Below, piece after piece: positions 29,806 to 39,289 of a DNA stretch of 64,000 nt (its first letter is position 1; each line of letters begins with the position of its first letter). The stretch is taken from contig CAUYUJ010015953.1 in assembly GCA_963575745.1 (NCBI GenBank), forward strand, positions 28,501-92,500, given 5' to 3'. The notes under the pieces are model-generated. The model was given only the letters and a program-made list of their open reading frames with translations. It had not been told where the DNA came from and did no database searches. The position numbers and the translations under genes are program-made. Source of the DNA: Prorocentrum cordatum. Lineage: Eukaryota > Sar > Dinophyceae > Prorocentrales > Prorocentraceae.

Positions 29806-29924
29806 TAACTCTATCTTTGGATGCATATCTTTGTGACGTTCAGAGCAGGAGAGGGCCCTCCGTTCCCATCCTGGCTCAAGCTCCCTGCTTCGCTTCCCTC
29901 CCTCCCCACTTTCACCAGTCAGGG
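29806..29924 (+). repeat. Split direct repeat A2
   Basis: TAACTCTATCTTTGGATGCA, TATCTTTGTGACGTTCAGAG, CAGGAGAGGGCCCTCCGTTC; matches A1 at the left end. B1 and A2 are contiguous, as in the circular-intermediate model of this class. Confidence 0.8.
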
Positions 29925-30052
29925 CGTGTGTGTGTATAGCCCGTCGTTTACTCTCTGATAATATTCTCGGGCTGTGTCACCGTCCTCAGAGCACGCGTTC
30001 ACCTTTCACACAGACATCCGTGGCCTTCGGCAGCGTAGCACAGGAAAGAAGA
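29925..30052 (+). repeat. Split direct repeat B2
   Basis: Second copy of B1, ending GGAAAGAAGA at 30,052, directly joined to a CTC microsatellite. Confidence 0.85.
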
Positions 30053-30162
30053 CCCTCCTCCTCCTCCTCCTCCTCCTCCTCCTCCTCCTCCTCCTCCTCC
30101 TCCTCCTCCTCCTCCTCCTCCTCCTCCTCCTCCTCCTCCTCCTCCTCCTCCTCCTCCTCCCC
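30053..30162. repeat. (CTC)n, right half of an interrupted microsatellite
   Basis: About 35 CTC units that begin at the right end of the retrotransposon. Confidence 0.92.
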
Positions 30163-31493
30163 CGCTTCGCCATCCTCCTGGTACCGTCCTTTGGGGCACA
30201 CCCAGAAACTCCGAGATCCCTAGCCTGAGCAGCCTCGCGGGAGCGCCTGCTGCACGAGCCCACGCGCCGCGCGCGCAGCCTTCTGGGGCTCGCAGAAGGG
30301 GCGGGGACGAACCCCAGGGCATCCCCAGGGACCCAAAGGCAGTCGCGCCTCGCGCATCGCGGCTTGGGTTGGAGAGGCGCCCTTCTCTGGGGACGCCTCG
30401 CGAAGGCGCAGGGATGACCGCGCACCGCCAGGCGCGGTGCGCAAAGCTCGGCGACCTGAGAGCACGGCTGGAGGTGCACATCTCCTTTTTCCAAATTTGC
30501 CGTCCAGAGAGATGCTCTTCCGACCCGCTCCCTGACCCTCCCTCACAGGGCACGGGTCGCCTTCTCCCTGGCTGCCTGTTCGCACGGTCGTTTTCGCCCG
30601 CTCGTCTTCCAGGTGGGGTCGCCTTCTCCGGGGTCGTTTTCGCCGGGGTCGTCTTCGCCTGGGTCGTCTTCGCTGGGGTCGTCTTCGCCAGGGGTCGCCG
30701 TCGACAGGCGAAGGCGACCTTTCCCCTGACCACAACTTTTCTGGCCCCCTCTCTGTTGACCCGCCCACTGGCCCTACCCCTCTGGGTCGCCGACAGGGGG
30801 GGAGCGGCCCCGGGGGGAGGCATCGACCCCCAGTCCACCTAGGAACGCGCGGGTTCACTATCGAGGGCCCAGATCCATCCGCGATGCATCGCCGATTCCA
30901 GGTCAATGTTCCCTCCCTGAGCACCACCCCCTTTACGACTCTCCGAGCCCAGCGCTCGGTAGCCCCAACGCACCGCGCCGCCCCCCATTGGGGCTCCCGA
31001 GCGGTCCCAATTGCAGGTCAGGCGTTTCAAATTGCGTCATTGTTCGACGTGCTGGCGCAGCATCAGCACTTTGATGTTGTTTTGTTCACCGCGACGGCAC
31101 GTTCCCAGACCCCCGACGTCATGATTTGTTGTTAGAACGTCAGCCCCTAGGGGTCTCGACCCATTCCCCAGGACCGTTTTTGCATACCGAGCCGTCATTT
31201 GACAGTCCCGAGGCCTGGTTAGGGCCCCCAGAGGCCGAAACAGCGAAAAACCTTCCAGCGTGATTTTGTTCGTGACTCGAGGGGGTTTGAGGTCAGCGCT
31301 GCAGCATGTGCATGGGTTGTCAGCTGTGGTACGGTCGAGCATCTGATTAGTAAACCTCCTCACGAATTGCTGGACCAGCGGTTCTTGACAAACTTGCTGG
31401 AGCGTTGGCCCAGTTTCTTGAACACGCTCGTCCTTCCAGCGTGCACGCCAGAAATTAGTACATGTTTGGTTCAAGAATGCTTTGACACTTCGC
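30163..31493. other. Intergenic stretch with a short tandem repeat
   Basis: Holds one dispersed GC-rich repeat (about 30,395-30,455) and a tandem GGGTCGTCTTCGCC-type repeat of about 18 bp at 30,605-30,700. No gene is supported. It ends at the left direct repeat of copy 2. Confidence 0.45.
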
Positions 31494-31506
31494 GTATACC
31501 CACCAG
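31494..31506 (+). repeat. Left 13-bp direct repeat of retroelement copy 2
   Basis: GTATACCCACCAG, identical to 44,130-44,142. Preceded by TTTGACACTTCGC, like the other left sites. Confidence 0.8.
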
Positions 31507-31507
31507 T

Positions 31508-31771
31508 GAGTCGGGATGGGCCCTCACATGGCAGGCGGTGCGACGTCGGCTCAACAAAGCGGCCGACCGCCTCGCGACACTAGGGGTCTTTTGGGCCAGC
31601 GCCCTCAGACACGCCGGTGATCATGCGGTCACCACCTGGGTCGTGTGGGAAAACACCCATCGCTCCTCTCCTCCTCTCTTCCCCGCTGCCGGAGTCGACC
31701 TCTGCGACTTGGACCAGGTCGCCCTGTTCGTTGACGCTCTCGAAAACCCCCCTCCTCCTCATCTCCCCTGA
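31508..31771 (+). pseudogene. C-terminal remnant of an upstream ORF with an RNase H-like motif
   Basis: The frame is open from the insertion edge to TGA at 31,769-31,771. It begins SGWALTWQAVRRRLNKAADR and continues LATLGVFWASALRHAGDH, ending PPPPHLP. The NKAADRLA motif resembles the last conserved block of retroelement RNase H (N-x-AAD-x-LA). The frame ends 86 bases before the helicase ATG. I read it as the end of a longer, possibly RT/RNase H-containing ORF cut by 5' truncation. The motif is short, so this is tentative. Confidence 0.42.
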
Positions 31772-31809
31772 TCGTTCCCGGTCCGACACACTAAGGTCAC
31801 TACAGCCCG

Positions 31810-31831
31810 CAGCCTTCAGCTGCCTCCCTGG
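31810..31831 (+). promoter_or_regulatory. Recurrent CAGCCTTCAGCTGCCTCC motif between ORFs
   Basis: Lies 27 bases before the helicase ATG. Near copies occur at 39,353-39,371, 39,657-39,673 and about 39,944-39,960, after the second ORF. The pyrimidine-rich run ending in CAG resembles a splice acceptor, so it could be a trans-splicing signal, but this is speculative. Confidence 0.3.
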
Positions 31832-31857
31832 GTTACTACTGGACGCTCCTTGGGACC

Positions 31858-34800
31858 ATGCCCAAGAACAACCAAGGTCCCACCCGACGTTGGCCCTCGT
31901 GCCTGCCACACTGTGAGGACGGCCCGCCATTCAGATTGGGCACACGCGTTTTCCTTGCTCGGTACTGTCCCTGGATGCGTTGGGTTTTCTTTAACGGCGG
32001 GTGGCGCCACTGGTGCGAGATCTGCCAGGAGCCCGTGGATGACACTCAGCACATCCTAAGCGACAAGCACTACGACATGTCGCAAAAGCGCTACAGCGAC
32101 GGGTGGCCCGACCCAAACACCTTTGTCACCCCTGGGAATATGTGGAGCATGTGCAGTGGATCGACCTGGGACTCAAATCACCGTGTGCATATCGAGCGAA
32201 GGGCCTGGCCAGGCTGGAGGCCCGTCCAACCCTTGGTATCCCAAGACGGTGTACGCTCACTCCCTGGTCTCGTGATTCCGGAAGACGCGCTGCACGTGCC
32301 CACCACCTACCCTCTCTGGGACGACGAACCGACGTACAACTGCCCTGGAGGCACCAGATCCGACCCAGAACACGTGAGGTCGCACCAGATGGACACACGA
32401 GAGGCTAGGCGGACGGGCGTCAGACAGCCCGACGTTGGCGGAGGGGCCAACGCGCTAGCAAAATCGTCCGTCGGGTCACTGCCTGCCGCACCTGGGCAGC
32501 CCGCAGCCGCCTCGAGTGGACCTTTGCCTCCGCCCCCGCCGCCCCCCCCTCCGCCCGCCTGGGACCAGCCCAGCCAGCAGCGAAGAGTGATGCTGGCAAA
32601 GGAAGAAGATACATCACCAGCAGGCCCGTCGGAGCAGCAGACGGACGATTCGTTGGCACTCCCAGCGGCCGCCGACGTACTTAGTCTCTACTCTGTGCCC
32701 CTGGACTCTCCGCACTCCCGAGTCCACCCCAAGGCGGCGCTAGGGGACCTGCCCGAGGCCGTTCGGCTCCCCTCGCAGTGGCCTTACTCCCTCCAGGATC
32801 GTGGACAGACACTTCGGAGGATCGCCCGGGTAGAAAGCCAAGCGTCTGTCGAGACGGTGGACAACAGAAAAGACTCCACACGCGAAGACCTGGCCAGGAA
32901 AGGCAACTGCGCGCTCGACGTCCGCGTCACCAGGATCGACGCCAACTCGGACTGGGGCGACCTGGACACTTTCCAGTCGCGCAATGCGCTGGAGCTTCCA
33001 GAGGGTAAGGAACTCTACCTACTGGAGTGGCCCTCTAAGTACAAAGTGGCATCCAGGACCCAGGAGGGAGACAAAGAAGGCAAAGAACTGTACATTTCTG
33101 TCACCGGCCCCACAGTCGACAAAATTGCTGACGTCACGATCTGGTGGCCCCCCTCCCTGGGCGGTGCCATTCACCCAAGAGACGCCCAAGTGCTCGGCCC
33201 CAGCCCGGCCACCAGGCACCCTTCCGACAGATGCATAGTGCTGTACAACAGTGGAAAGTGGGGGCCATTCCACGAAGATGAAACCAAGGCGAAACGCCCC
33301 CCAAACGACGATGTTCCCTGGTACCGAGTGGACGAGGCCCCCTCCGACATCCAGTTCTGGCGCCAGTGTTGGGCTCTCGACCAGATCTACTACCTCCGGC
33401 AGAATGCCGCGGATCTGTTCGCCCGCGCACTGTCTCCCCTGACTTTCCTCTTAGCCTTCTTGCACGCCCCCCGGGCCGACCGACTTGCGGCCAACGACCT
33501 GCGGCGTACCAGCACAGTAGGCTCGAACCTGAGGGCCGGGGCCGCCGTCACCCAGGACTGCGACGTCCCCGACGCTGACCTCACTCAGGCTGTCCGAGGC
33601 GGCCTTCTGCAGCAGGCACCGCCGCTTCCCCTGGGTTTGACGGCATTCTCCGACGATGAGATCTCGGACGCGACGGGGTCGGTCTTCCAGAGGGTGCGCC
33701 CCACACCCAGTCTGGTGACTTTCCGCGAAAGGGTGGACAAACACAAGCCAAACAACGACGCGATCAGGGCCCTTCAGGCCACCTTGCATCACCACGCCGT
33801 ACTGGTGCACGGGCCCCCCGGGACAGGCAAGACCACCTTTTCCGTCGCCTGCCTGGACATGTGGGGATGCTGCCTACGTCCGGGACAAGCAGTCGCGTTG
33901 GCAGCCGGTTCGAACACGGCGGTAGACCAGCCCGCCCTGGCAATGTCCGAAGCGCATCAGCAGCGTCGTCTCGATCCCGACACGGGGTCCCCTGGGAAAT
34001 TCGTGCGCCTGGCAAGGAAGGAGCGTGTCAACGAGGGACTCGTGGACCTGACACCAGAGGGCCACTACAAGAACGCCCACGGAGAGTTCCCGTTCCAGGA
34101 CGGGGACAAGAGCCCGGACTTCACGCCCTACAAGGCTAGCCTGCTTCGAGATGCCAGGGAGATCATGTCCACACACGAGGCGGCCGAAGCCCTCGGACAG
34201 AAAGACAGTCCTCACATTGTCCTCCTGGTAATCGATGAAGCTGGGCAGGCCACGGAGCTTCCTGCGCTCATGTCTATGGTGAACTTGATCAACAGCGGCG
34301 GAGCCCTGGTACTGGTGGGCGACCCGAATCAGTTGCCCCCTACGGTTCTCTCCAAGCTTGCCAACGACCTGGGACTCTGTGTCAGCATATTTGACAGGAT
34401 GTTTCACGCACTCCGCGGCCAAGATACGGCTGCGGTCCACCTGTCGATCTGCTACCGCATGCATCCGCAGCTACTCGCCTTTCCGAACGCAGCCTACTAC
34501 GGCAAGAGTATGACGACTGGCATCATGGACCCGCTCAGGGACAGGCCCATCGTTGAAGGCACCCCATGGAGAGACATCACACCCTGGGAACCCGGGCGAC
34601 TGACTGAACTGGCCAACCTCACCGGTTCCAACGAGGCCGACCTTCGCGCGACCCTCAAGCAGTTGGATCCTCCGCAAAACGGAGACAAGCACCGTTTCCT
34701 GCTGGTCGACACACCCTCCTGGGAAGTAACGTCTAGCCTCCAGCCAGGCTACGCCAACCTCCCCGAGGCAGCGCAGGCCGTGGACATCGCGCGGACACTC

Positions 34801-36882
34801 TTGCCCGAGCTCGAAAAAGGCACCACCGTCAGAATCGTCGTTGGCTACCAGCTCCAGACGGCCATCCTCACGGACGGCTGGCCTCAAGGCCCCCGCCACC
34901 TCTGCGGTGTCCTGGGGAATTCAAAGGGTGGCAAGAAGGGGAAATCAGGCAAGGGAAAAGGCAGTGTTGTTCGCGGCGGACAAGACATCCCTGGCCCTGG
35001 AGCCGACCCCCAAGGGCACGCGGTGGACGATCACCGATGGGAAACCGTCTTTCGGGAGGACCATAACGCCCACACAGCCATCGGCGCTGCCTTCCCTGGA
35101 CTCAGGCAGGTTGCAGGAAAGCACATGAAGAGTGGGGCCCTCAAGCTCACCACCATCGACTCCAGCCAGGGTGGTGAGGCAGACATCGTAATCGCACTGA
35201 CCACCAGGAGCAACGGGAAGCACAATTGGGGCTTTGTCGACGACGCCAAACGCCTGAACGTGGCAATCACTAGGGCCAAGCGGAATATCCGGATGTTGGG
35301 AGACGGGCGCATGTTCGCCAATGCCACCTGGCCCCAGCTGCGTGTGCTCTCTGAGTACGGGCGCTTCACCCGCCTCTGGGTCCGATTCGGGGGCGGCGCA
35401 CCTGCTGGCCACAGGAGATCCCTGGTCATAGACGAGAGCTTTGACCCACTGCCCGACCTCGCCACCTGGGCACCGCCCCCCGTCGCCTGGAGCTGCGATG
35501 CAAAGGGAGAGGACGGGCGAAATGAGCTCGATGCGGCCAAGAGGAAAGCCCGCGACGCCCAGGCGAACGGCTTCGCCGAGCGCTACAACACTCCGCTGGC
35601 CGAGGACTTCGACTGGGACTCCCTGGGCAAGCTCGTCTCGGCCGGCCTCAACGAGATCCTCTCGACGCATGCCTTCCACGTGCTCATCTCTCTGGTGGCG
35701 GGGCTGCACCCGCACGAGCTTTCGCTGGCAGAAACACCGCGACAACCTGGCAGACTCGACCGCAAGGCCTGGTCGCACCTGGGCTTCCTGTTCGACATGT
35801 CCCTGGGTCTAGACGCGACCAATCTGGTCTACAACATGCTCTGGGCAGCCATTGTGTGGTCACTCGGCCTTGGCACTCCCTGGGAGGACGCAAACCGCGC
35901 AGTGCACGACGACTCCCTCCCCCCGGTGCCGCACGTCAAGGGACGGCGTGTAACGCTCTGTGGTCGACGCCAGTGCACCCCCAAGGGACTTTTTCGGCAG
36001 GTTCCCCAGGCGTGGAGTGCAGCAACCAAGGATTGCTGCAGACACAGGAAGCACCCTGGGATGGCTGGCCTACAGGAGATTCTCAGCGGCGCCCCCGACG
36101 ACCCAAAGTGGGACCAGTTCCGGAAGGGAATTAAAGACACAGATGGCCTCCCCATGGAATCCAGCAAAACCCAGTCGCTCTTGGTCGTCATGATGTTGAT
36201 GCTCCGCGAGCCACGTGTGTTCTTGTGGCCTTTCCCTCACGCAGAGCAGGCTGGGGATGTGATCGAAGCCATCCTGGGCTTCTGTGTCCCATGGCAAGAA
36301 GCGCACCGAGGGTTCCGGCACGACTTCGCAAGAACCTGGGGACTCACGCTGGACGACCTGGCCGACCTCCACGGCTGCATCGAGGCAATCCTGCCCCACA
36401 TCTCCAAGCTCGTAGCGGTGGCGCACCACCACCCGGACGCGCAGGCAGCTGGCTGCCCGCAGACCTGGAGTGAAATGGACCAGCAGGACTTTCAGCTGAA
36501 GGCGCCGATGCTCGTCCTCGAGAATATCGTCCCAGCCGCCTCCCTGGCCCCTCTGGGTACGCACCGCTGCTCGGTGTGCGCGCTTCACGTCGCGCTCGCG
36601 GGCTCAGACGCCTCCCTGGGTGACGACGGTCGGCGTGCGGGGCTCGCCTACATCGGCGGCGGATTCGCGCTATCCAACACCGAACTGAACGCCCCCTTGC
36701 CGTCCACCCCTGCCCCAGGCACCAAGCAGGACCCTCCACGCATTCCCGACGACAGGCTGACAGCCGAACAGAAATACGGCAGGTTCAAGTGCGACAGGTG
36801 CGGTAAGGACCAGCTACGCTCCACAGAGGGCACGTGGATATCCGACGACACACGCCTGATGGTAGCACAGAACCGGCCCTAG
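31858..36882 (+). CDS. UPF1-like superfamily 1 helicase encoded by the retroelement
   Basis: An uninterrupted ORF of 1,674 residues. A C-x2-C-x8-H-x5-H zinc-finger-like motif is at residues 53-71. The helicase core has Walker A GPPGTGKT (652-659), motif Ia-like SNTAVDQ (685-691), Walker B/motif II DEAGQ (793-797), GDPNQLPP (821-828), YRMHP (866-870), DSSQGGEADIVI (from 1101) and RLNVAITRAKR (from 1132), the full UPF1/SMUBP2/Senataxin-type set. A Lys/Gly-rich insert lies near 1020-1035. A CDRC pair (1645-1648) near the C terminus has its likely partner CETC just beyond the TAG. In-frame TAA at 31,792-31,794 limits the N terminus; ATG 31,858 is the first Met after it. Predicted to unwind RNA or DNA; a role in retrotransposition is inference. 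Confidence 0.85.
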   Translation: MPKNNQGPTRRWPSCLPHCEDGPPFRLGTRVFLARYCPWMRWVFFNGGWRHWCEICQEPVDDTQHILSDKHYDMSQKRYSDGWPDPNTFVTPGNMWSMCSGSTWDSNHRVHIERRAWPGWRPVQPLVSQDGVRSLPGLVIPEDALHVPTTYPLWDDEPTYNCPGGTRSDPEHVRSHQMDTREARRTGVRQPDVGGGANALAKSSVGSLPAAPGQPAAASSGPLPPPPPPPPPPAWDQPSQQRRVMLAKEEDTSPAGPSEQQTDDSLALPAAADVLSLYSVPLDSPHSRVHPKAALGDLPEAVRLPSQWPYSLQDRGQTLRRIARVESQASVETVDNRKDSTREDLARKGNCALDVRVTRIDANSDWGDLDTFQSRNALELPEGKELYLLEWPSKYKVASRTQEGDKEGKELYISVTGPTVDKIADVTIWWPPSLGGAIHPRDAQVLGPSPATRHPSDRCIVLYNSGKWGPFHEDETKAKRPPNDDVPWYRVDEAPSDIQFWRQCWALDQIYYLRQNAADLFARALSPLTFLLAFLHAPRADRLAANDLRRTSTVGSNLRAGAAVTQDCDVPDADLTQAVRGGLLQQAPPLPLGLTAFSDDEISDATGSVFQRVRPTPSLVTFRERVDKHKPNNDAIRALQATLHHHAVLVHGPPGTGKTTFSVACLDMWGCCLRPGQAVALAAGSNTAVDQPALAMSEAHQQRRLDPDTGSPGKFVRLARKERVNEGLVDLTPEGHYKNAHGEFPFQDGDKSPDFTPYKASLLRDAREIMSTHEAAEALGQKDSPHIVLLVIDEAGQATELPALMSMVNLINSGGALVLVGDPNQLPPTVLSKLANDLGLCVSIFDRMFHALRGQDTAAVHLSICYRMHPQLLAFPNAAYYGKSMTTGIMDPLRDRPIVEGTPWRDITPWEPGRLTELANLTGSNEADLRATLKQLDPPQNGDKHRFLLVDTPSWEVTSSLQPGYANLPEAAQAVDIARTLLPELEKGTTVRIVVGYQLQTAILTDGWPQGPRHLCGVLGNSKGGKKGKSGKGKGSVVRGGQDIPGPGADPQGHAVDDHRWETVFREDHNAHTAIGAAFPGLRQVAGKHMKSGALKLTTIDSSQGGEADIVIALTTRSNGKHNWGFVDDAKRLNVAITRAKRNIRMLGDGRMFANATWPQLRVLSEYGRFTRLWVRFGGGAPAGHRRSLVIDESFDPLPDLATWAPPPVAWSCDAKGEDGRNELDAAKRKARDAQANGFAERYNTPLAEDFDWDSLGKLVSAGLNEILSTHAFHVLISLVAGLHPHELSLAETPRQPGRLDRKAWSHLGFLFDMSLGLDATNLVYNMLWAAIVWSLGLGTPWEDANRAVHDDSLPPVPHVKGRRVTLCGRRQCTPKGLFRQVPQAWSAATKDCCRHRKHPGMAGLQEILSGAPDDPKWDQFRKGIKDTDGLPMESSKTQSLLVVMMLMLREPRVFLWPFPHAEQAGDVIEAILGFCVPWQEAHRGFRHDFARTWGLTLDDLADLHGCIEAILPHISKLVAVAHHHPDAQAAGCPQTWSEMDQQDFQLKAPMLVLENIVPAASLAPLGTHRCSVCALHVALAGSDASLGDDGRRAGLAYIGGGFALSNTELNAPLPSTPAPGTKQDPPRIPDDRLTAEQKYGRFKCDRCGKDQLRSTEGTWISDDTRLMVAQNRP

Positions 36883-39287
36883 GCCTACCTCGACGGTGCA
36901 AACATGGGGCGGCACTGCGAGACCTGCTGGATCCGACACCTGGAGGACCAGGGCATCCCAGCACCAACCGGCGCAACAGTAGCGGACAAGGTCAAGGAAC
37001 CGAGCAGCAGAGGATCGGTGCCGCAAGCGACAAAAAGGCGGATGCCCTCCCCTCCCTGAGTCACCTCCCACTTGGCTTTGGATGCAGCCCCCAGGCGGAC
37101 ACGAGATCGCTGTCGGACCTCATCATGACGCCGACGGGCATGCAGATCCCTGAGCGCGCCAACACCGCCATTCCCATCCTACGGGTCAGGGATGAGCGGT
37201 TCGGCCTCAAAGCTGCGGAGAACAAATTCTACTCCGCACGGTGCGACACATGCCCCCCGGGGGCACCGCTCCTCGTCTGGAACACCGGAGCACCTCCCCT
37301 GGGCTGCTCCATATGGAAACCAGCGGAGGGGGTAGGGGTTCCCGAGCAAGCTGGGCTGCCTCCCATCGAGCGGCGAGCCATAGCCTGGTGGGAGCGCAAC
37401 TGGAACGCCACTTGGTGCTGCCGGCGTTGCCTGGTCCCCGTATGGAACATCGGTCCTCCAACCCTGGACCACATCCTTGATAGAGACTACAGGGCGCTGT
37501 ACCCAGCCGAGGCCCCTGTCCTCCCAACGCTCAACAGCCAGATAGTAGCGGAGGTGCCAGTGGACATTTTCAGTTCCCTTCCATGGATAGGCGCTGACGC
37601 CAAGGCCCAAGATCGCTTCACCAAGGCTGGAGCGGCAAACCTCCCTGGGTCTAGCGCCTCGGGTGGAGCGGCCCCCGCGGCCGAGCAAGCCCCCAGGACT
37701 CTTGCACAGCTCATGGAACTCCTGCCAGAGCTGCCAGTCCCGCAGGGGCCGCTCCTGGACAGCAGGGACGTCAACGACCCCACGCTCAGCCCAGACGACC
37801 CCAGGAGCGGATCGGGCAGCGGAGACGTGGTTGTTCAGCGACTCCTGGTGACCTACCTCCGGGACTTCCACCCTGGACTGGACTACACTTGGCGACAGTT
37901 CTGTCACGGCCATCGCGATGGCAGCATCCCAGAGCCTAAAAACGAAGAAGCCTCCTGGCCAGTCGGACGGTTGACGGAGTTTCTCAGGACGGCGTACGGC
38001 GAATGCATCTCGAAGGACTGTTCCCCGCTCAACCAGCCCTGGGAAGGCAAACGGCTGGCCGCCGCGCGGGTCGTCTCCCACCTCACCAACGGCGACAAGC
38101 ACAAGGAGTCCTGGGAGAAGCACGCCTTGGCCCTCGCCCCGGCGAGTGGCTTCAACCCCGTCAGACACGAGATGGGCACGCTGACGAGTTTCCTACTCAG
38201 CCTCAGCGCCGACGCGCTAGCCTCGGCAACCATCACCTCCCCTGCCGAGTCGCACGTGCAGACAATGAGCGAGGACAGACCAAACACCTCTACTGCGGCC
38301 GGTGCAGACAACCCCTTGGGTACGAAAGACGACGACACGCGCCTTGGCAACCCGAATGCGCGTGACCACGCTGCCAAAGACGAGGACGGCGAAGACGAAA
38401 TCCCTCCTACTGAAAAAGCAGATTCAGCCGACTATGGGGGCCCCCAAGAGTCTCCTCCTCCTGGATCCTGCACGGGCTCGGCCACGGAAGTCGACGACGA
38501 TGGCCCCGGCGACAAGGCGCCTCAGCAGAGCCCAACGGCAGACAGCATGGAACCCAGCTCCGACCGCGACCCGATAGCCGCCTGGGGTGGCCCAGCCAAC
38601 ACCGACCAAAACGCCGGTGGGACCAGGGGACCAGATCACGACGAAGCTGCCCGAGACAGGGGTGATGCGCAGGGTCGTCGCCCCCCATTACGTAACCCAC
38701 AGGCACCTGGCCATAGGCTTTCCTACTCTCGATCAGCGGAGCGACACACACTCAACCAGCTGACCGACGCCTATGGAGGCCCCATGTACAAGGCCTGGTT
38801 GGGCTCCGTGGACTTGGAGCGCCGCGGAGAGCCGCCCGCCAAGCGCATCACCAGACACCAAACGGAGTTGGGTGGAGTATTCTGTGCTCTGTGGACGGCC
38901 TACACACAAGGCATTCGGCCCCCTGGGTCCAGGGAACCCAAGTCAGACCCGAGGCTGCACTCGGACGCGACAATCAACAAGTTTTTAGATGACTGGAAGG
39001 GTTGCGGATACAACGCCTACTTGATGGACAGGAGGTTCAACTTCCGCATCGATTGGGCAACAGTGCGGGCCGAGTACCTGCGCCACACCTGGCCCGACGG
39101 CACGGGCAAGGGCAACCACCAGCAGAGCAGCTGGCGCGAGCGGGCGACTAGCTCCTGGGACGCCTGGGACACCTGGCAGAGTGACTGGAGCGCTGGCTGG
39201 CACGACGACCGTTGGCAGTCAGGAGGCAAGCGTGGCGGCGGCAGGCCAGACGAACGTGGGGAAAGAAGGCAACGATGGGGCGACTGA
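36834..39287 (+). CDS. Second ORF of the retroelement: Cys-pair motifs and Trp/Arg/Gly-rich tail
   Basis: Overlaps the end of the helicase ORF in another frame and ends TGA 39,285-39,287. From ATG 36,834 it would be 817 residues, but the first ~80 residues may be a shadow; ATG 37,126 is a later option. CDTC (residues 137-140) and CRRC (196-199), each in a Trp/Pro-rich context, could bind zinc. The middle is acidic, low complexity and Pro/Asp/Glu-rich. The C terminus has FLDDW...GYNAYLMD...FRIDW (from 717), then a Trp-rich segment and KRGGGRPDERGERRQRWGD. Copies at 18,478 and 45,810 share these parts. The basic Gly-rich tail suggests nucleic-acid binding, perhaps as the element's RNA-binding protein. 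No database family recognised. Confidence 0.7.
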   Translation: MDIRRHTPDGSTEPALGLPRRCKHGAALRDLLDPTPGGPGHPSTNRRNSSGQGQGTEQQRIGAASDKKADALPSLSHLPLGFGCSPQADTRSLSDLIMTPTGMQIPERANTAIPILRVRDERFGLKAAENKFYSARCDTCPPGAPLLVWNTGAPPLGCSIWKPAEGVGVPEQAGLPPIERRAIAWWERNWNATWCCRRCLVPVWNIGPPTLDHILDRDYRALYPAEAPVLPTLNSQIVAEVPVDIFSSLPWIGADAKAQDRFTKAGAANLPGSSASGGAAPAAEQAPRTLAQLMELLPELPVPQGPLLDSRDVNDPTLSPDDPRSGSGSGDVVVQRLLVTYLRDFHPGLDYTWRQFCHGHRDGSIPEPKNEEASWPVGRLTEFLRTAYGECISKDCSPLNQPWEGKRLAAARVVSHLTNGDKHKESWEKHALALAPASGFNPVRHEMGTLTSFLLSLSADALASATITSPAESHVQTMSEDRPNTSTAAGADNPLGTKDDDTRLGNPNARDHAAKDEDGEDEIPPTEKADSADYGGPQESPPPGSCTGSATEVDDDGPGDKAPQQSPTADSMEPSSDRDPIAAWGGPANTDQNAGGTRGPDHDEAARDRGDAQGRRPPLRNPQAPGHRLSYSRSAERHTLNQLTDAYGGPMYKAWLGSVDLERRGEPPAKRITRHQTELGGVFCALWTAYTQGIRPPGSREPKSDPRLHSDATINKFLDDWKGCGYNAYLMDRRFNFRIDWATVRAEYLRHTWPDGTGKGNHQQSSWRERATSSWDAWDTWQSDWSAGWHDDRWQSGGKRGGGRPDERGERRQRWGD

Positions 39288-39289
39288 GC

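Larger units (their letters stand above)
23639..30052 (+). mobile_element. DIRS/Ngaro-like tyrosine-recombinase retrotransposon, degenerate
   Basis: Gag-like, RT, RNase H, tyrosine recombinase and methyltransferase-like segments occur in this order on the + strand. The ends form split direct repeats: A1 (23,639-about 23,705) at the left, then B1 (29,683-29,805), A2 (29,806-about 29,924) and B2 (29,925-30,052) at the right. This A1...B1A2B2 layout is the known Ngaro/PAT-type terminus, which distinguishes it from LTR elements and LINEs. CTC repeats abut both outer ends. The copy is dead: several frameshifts, an apparent RT deletion and lost catalytic residues. Confidence 0.82.

Noticed and set aside
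29853-29873. Spliced-leader-like stretch CCGTTCCCATCCTGGCTCAAG minus its last base or so
   Set aside because: It lies inside repeat A2 of the YR retrotransposon, and the matching A1 copy (about 23,690) diverges at the leader-like bases, so the resemblance is by chance.
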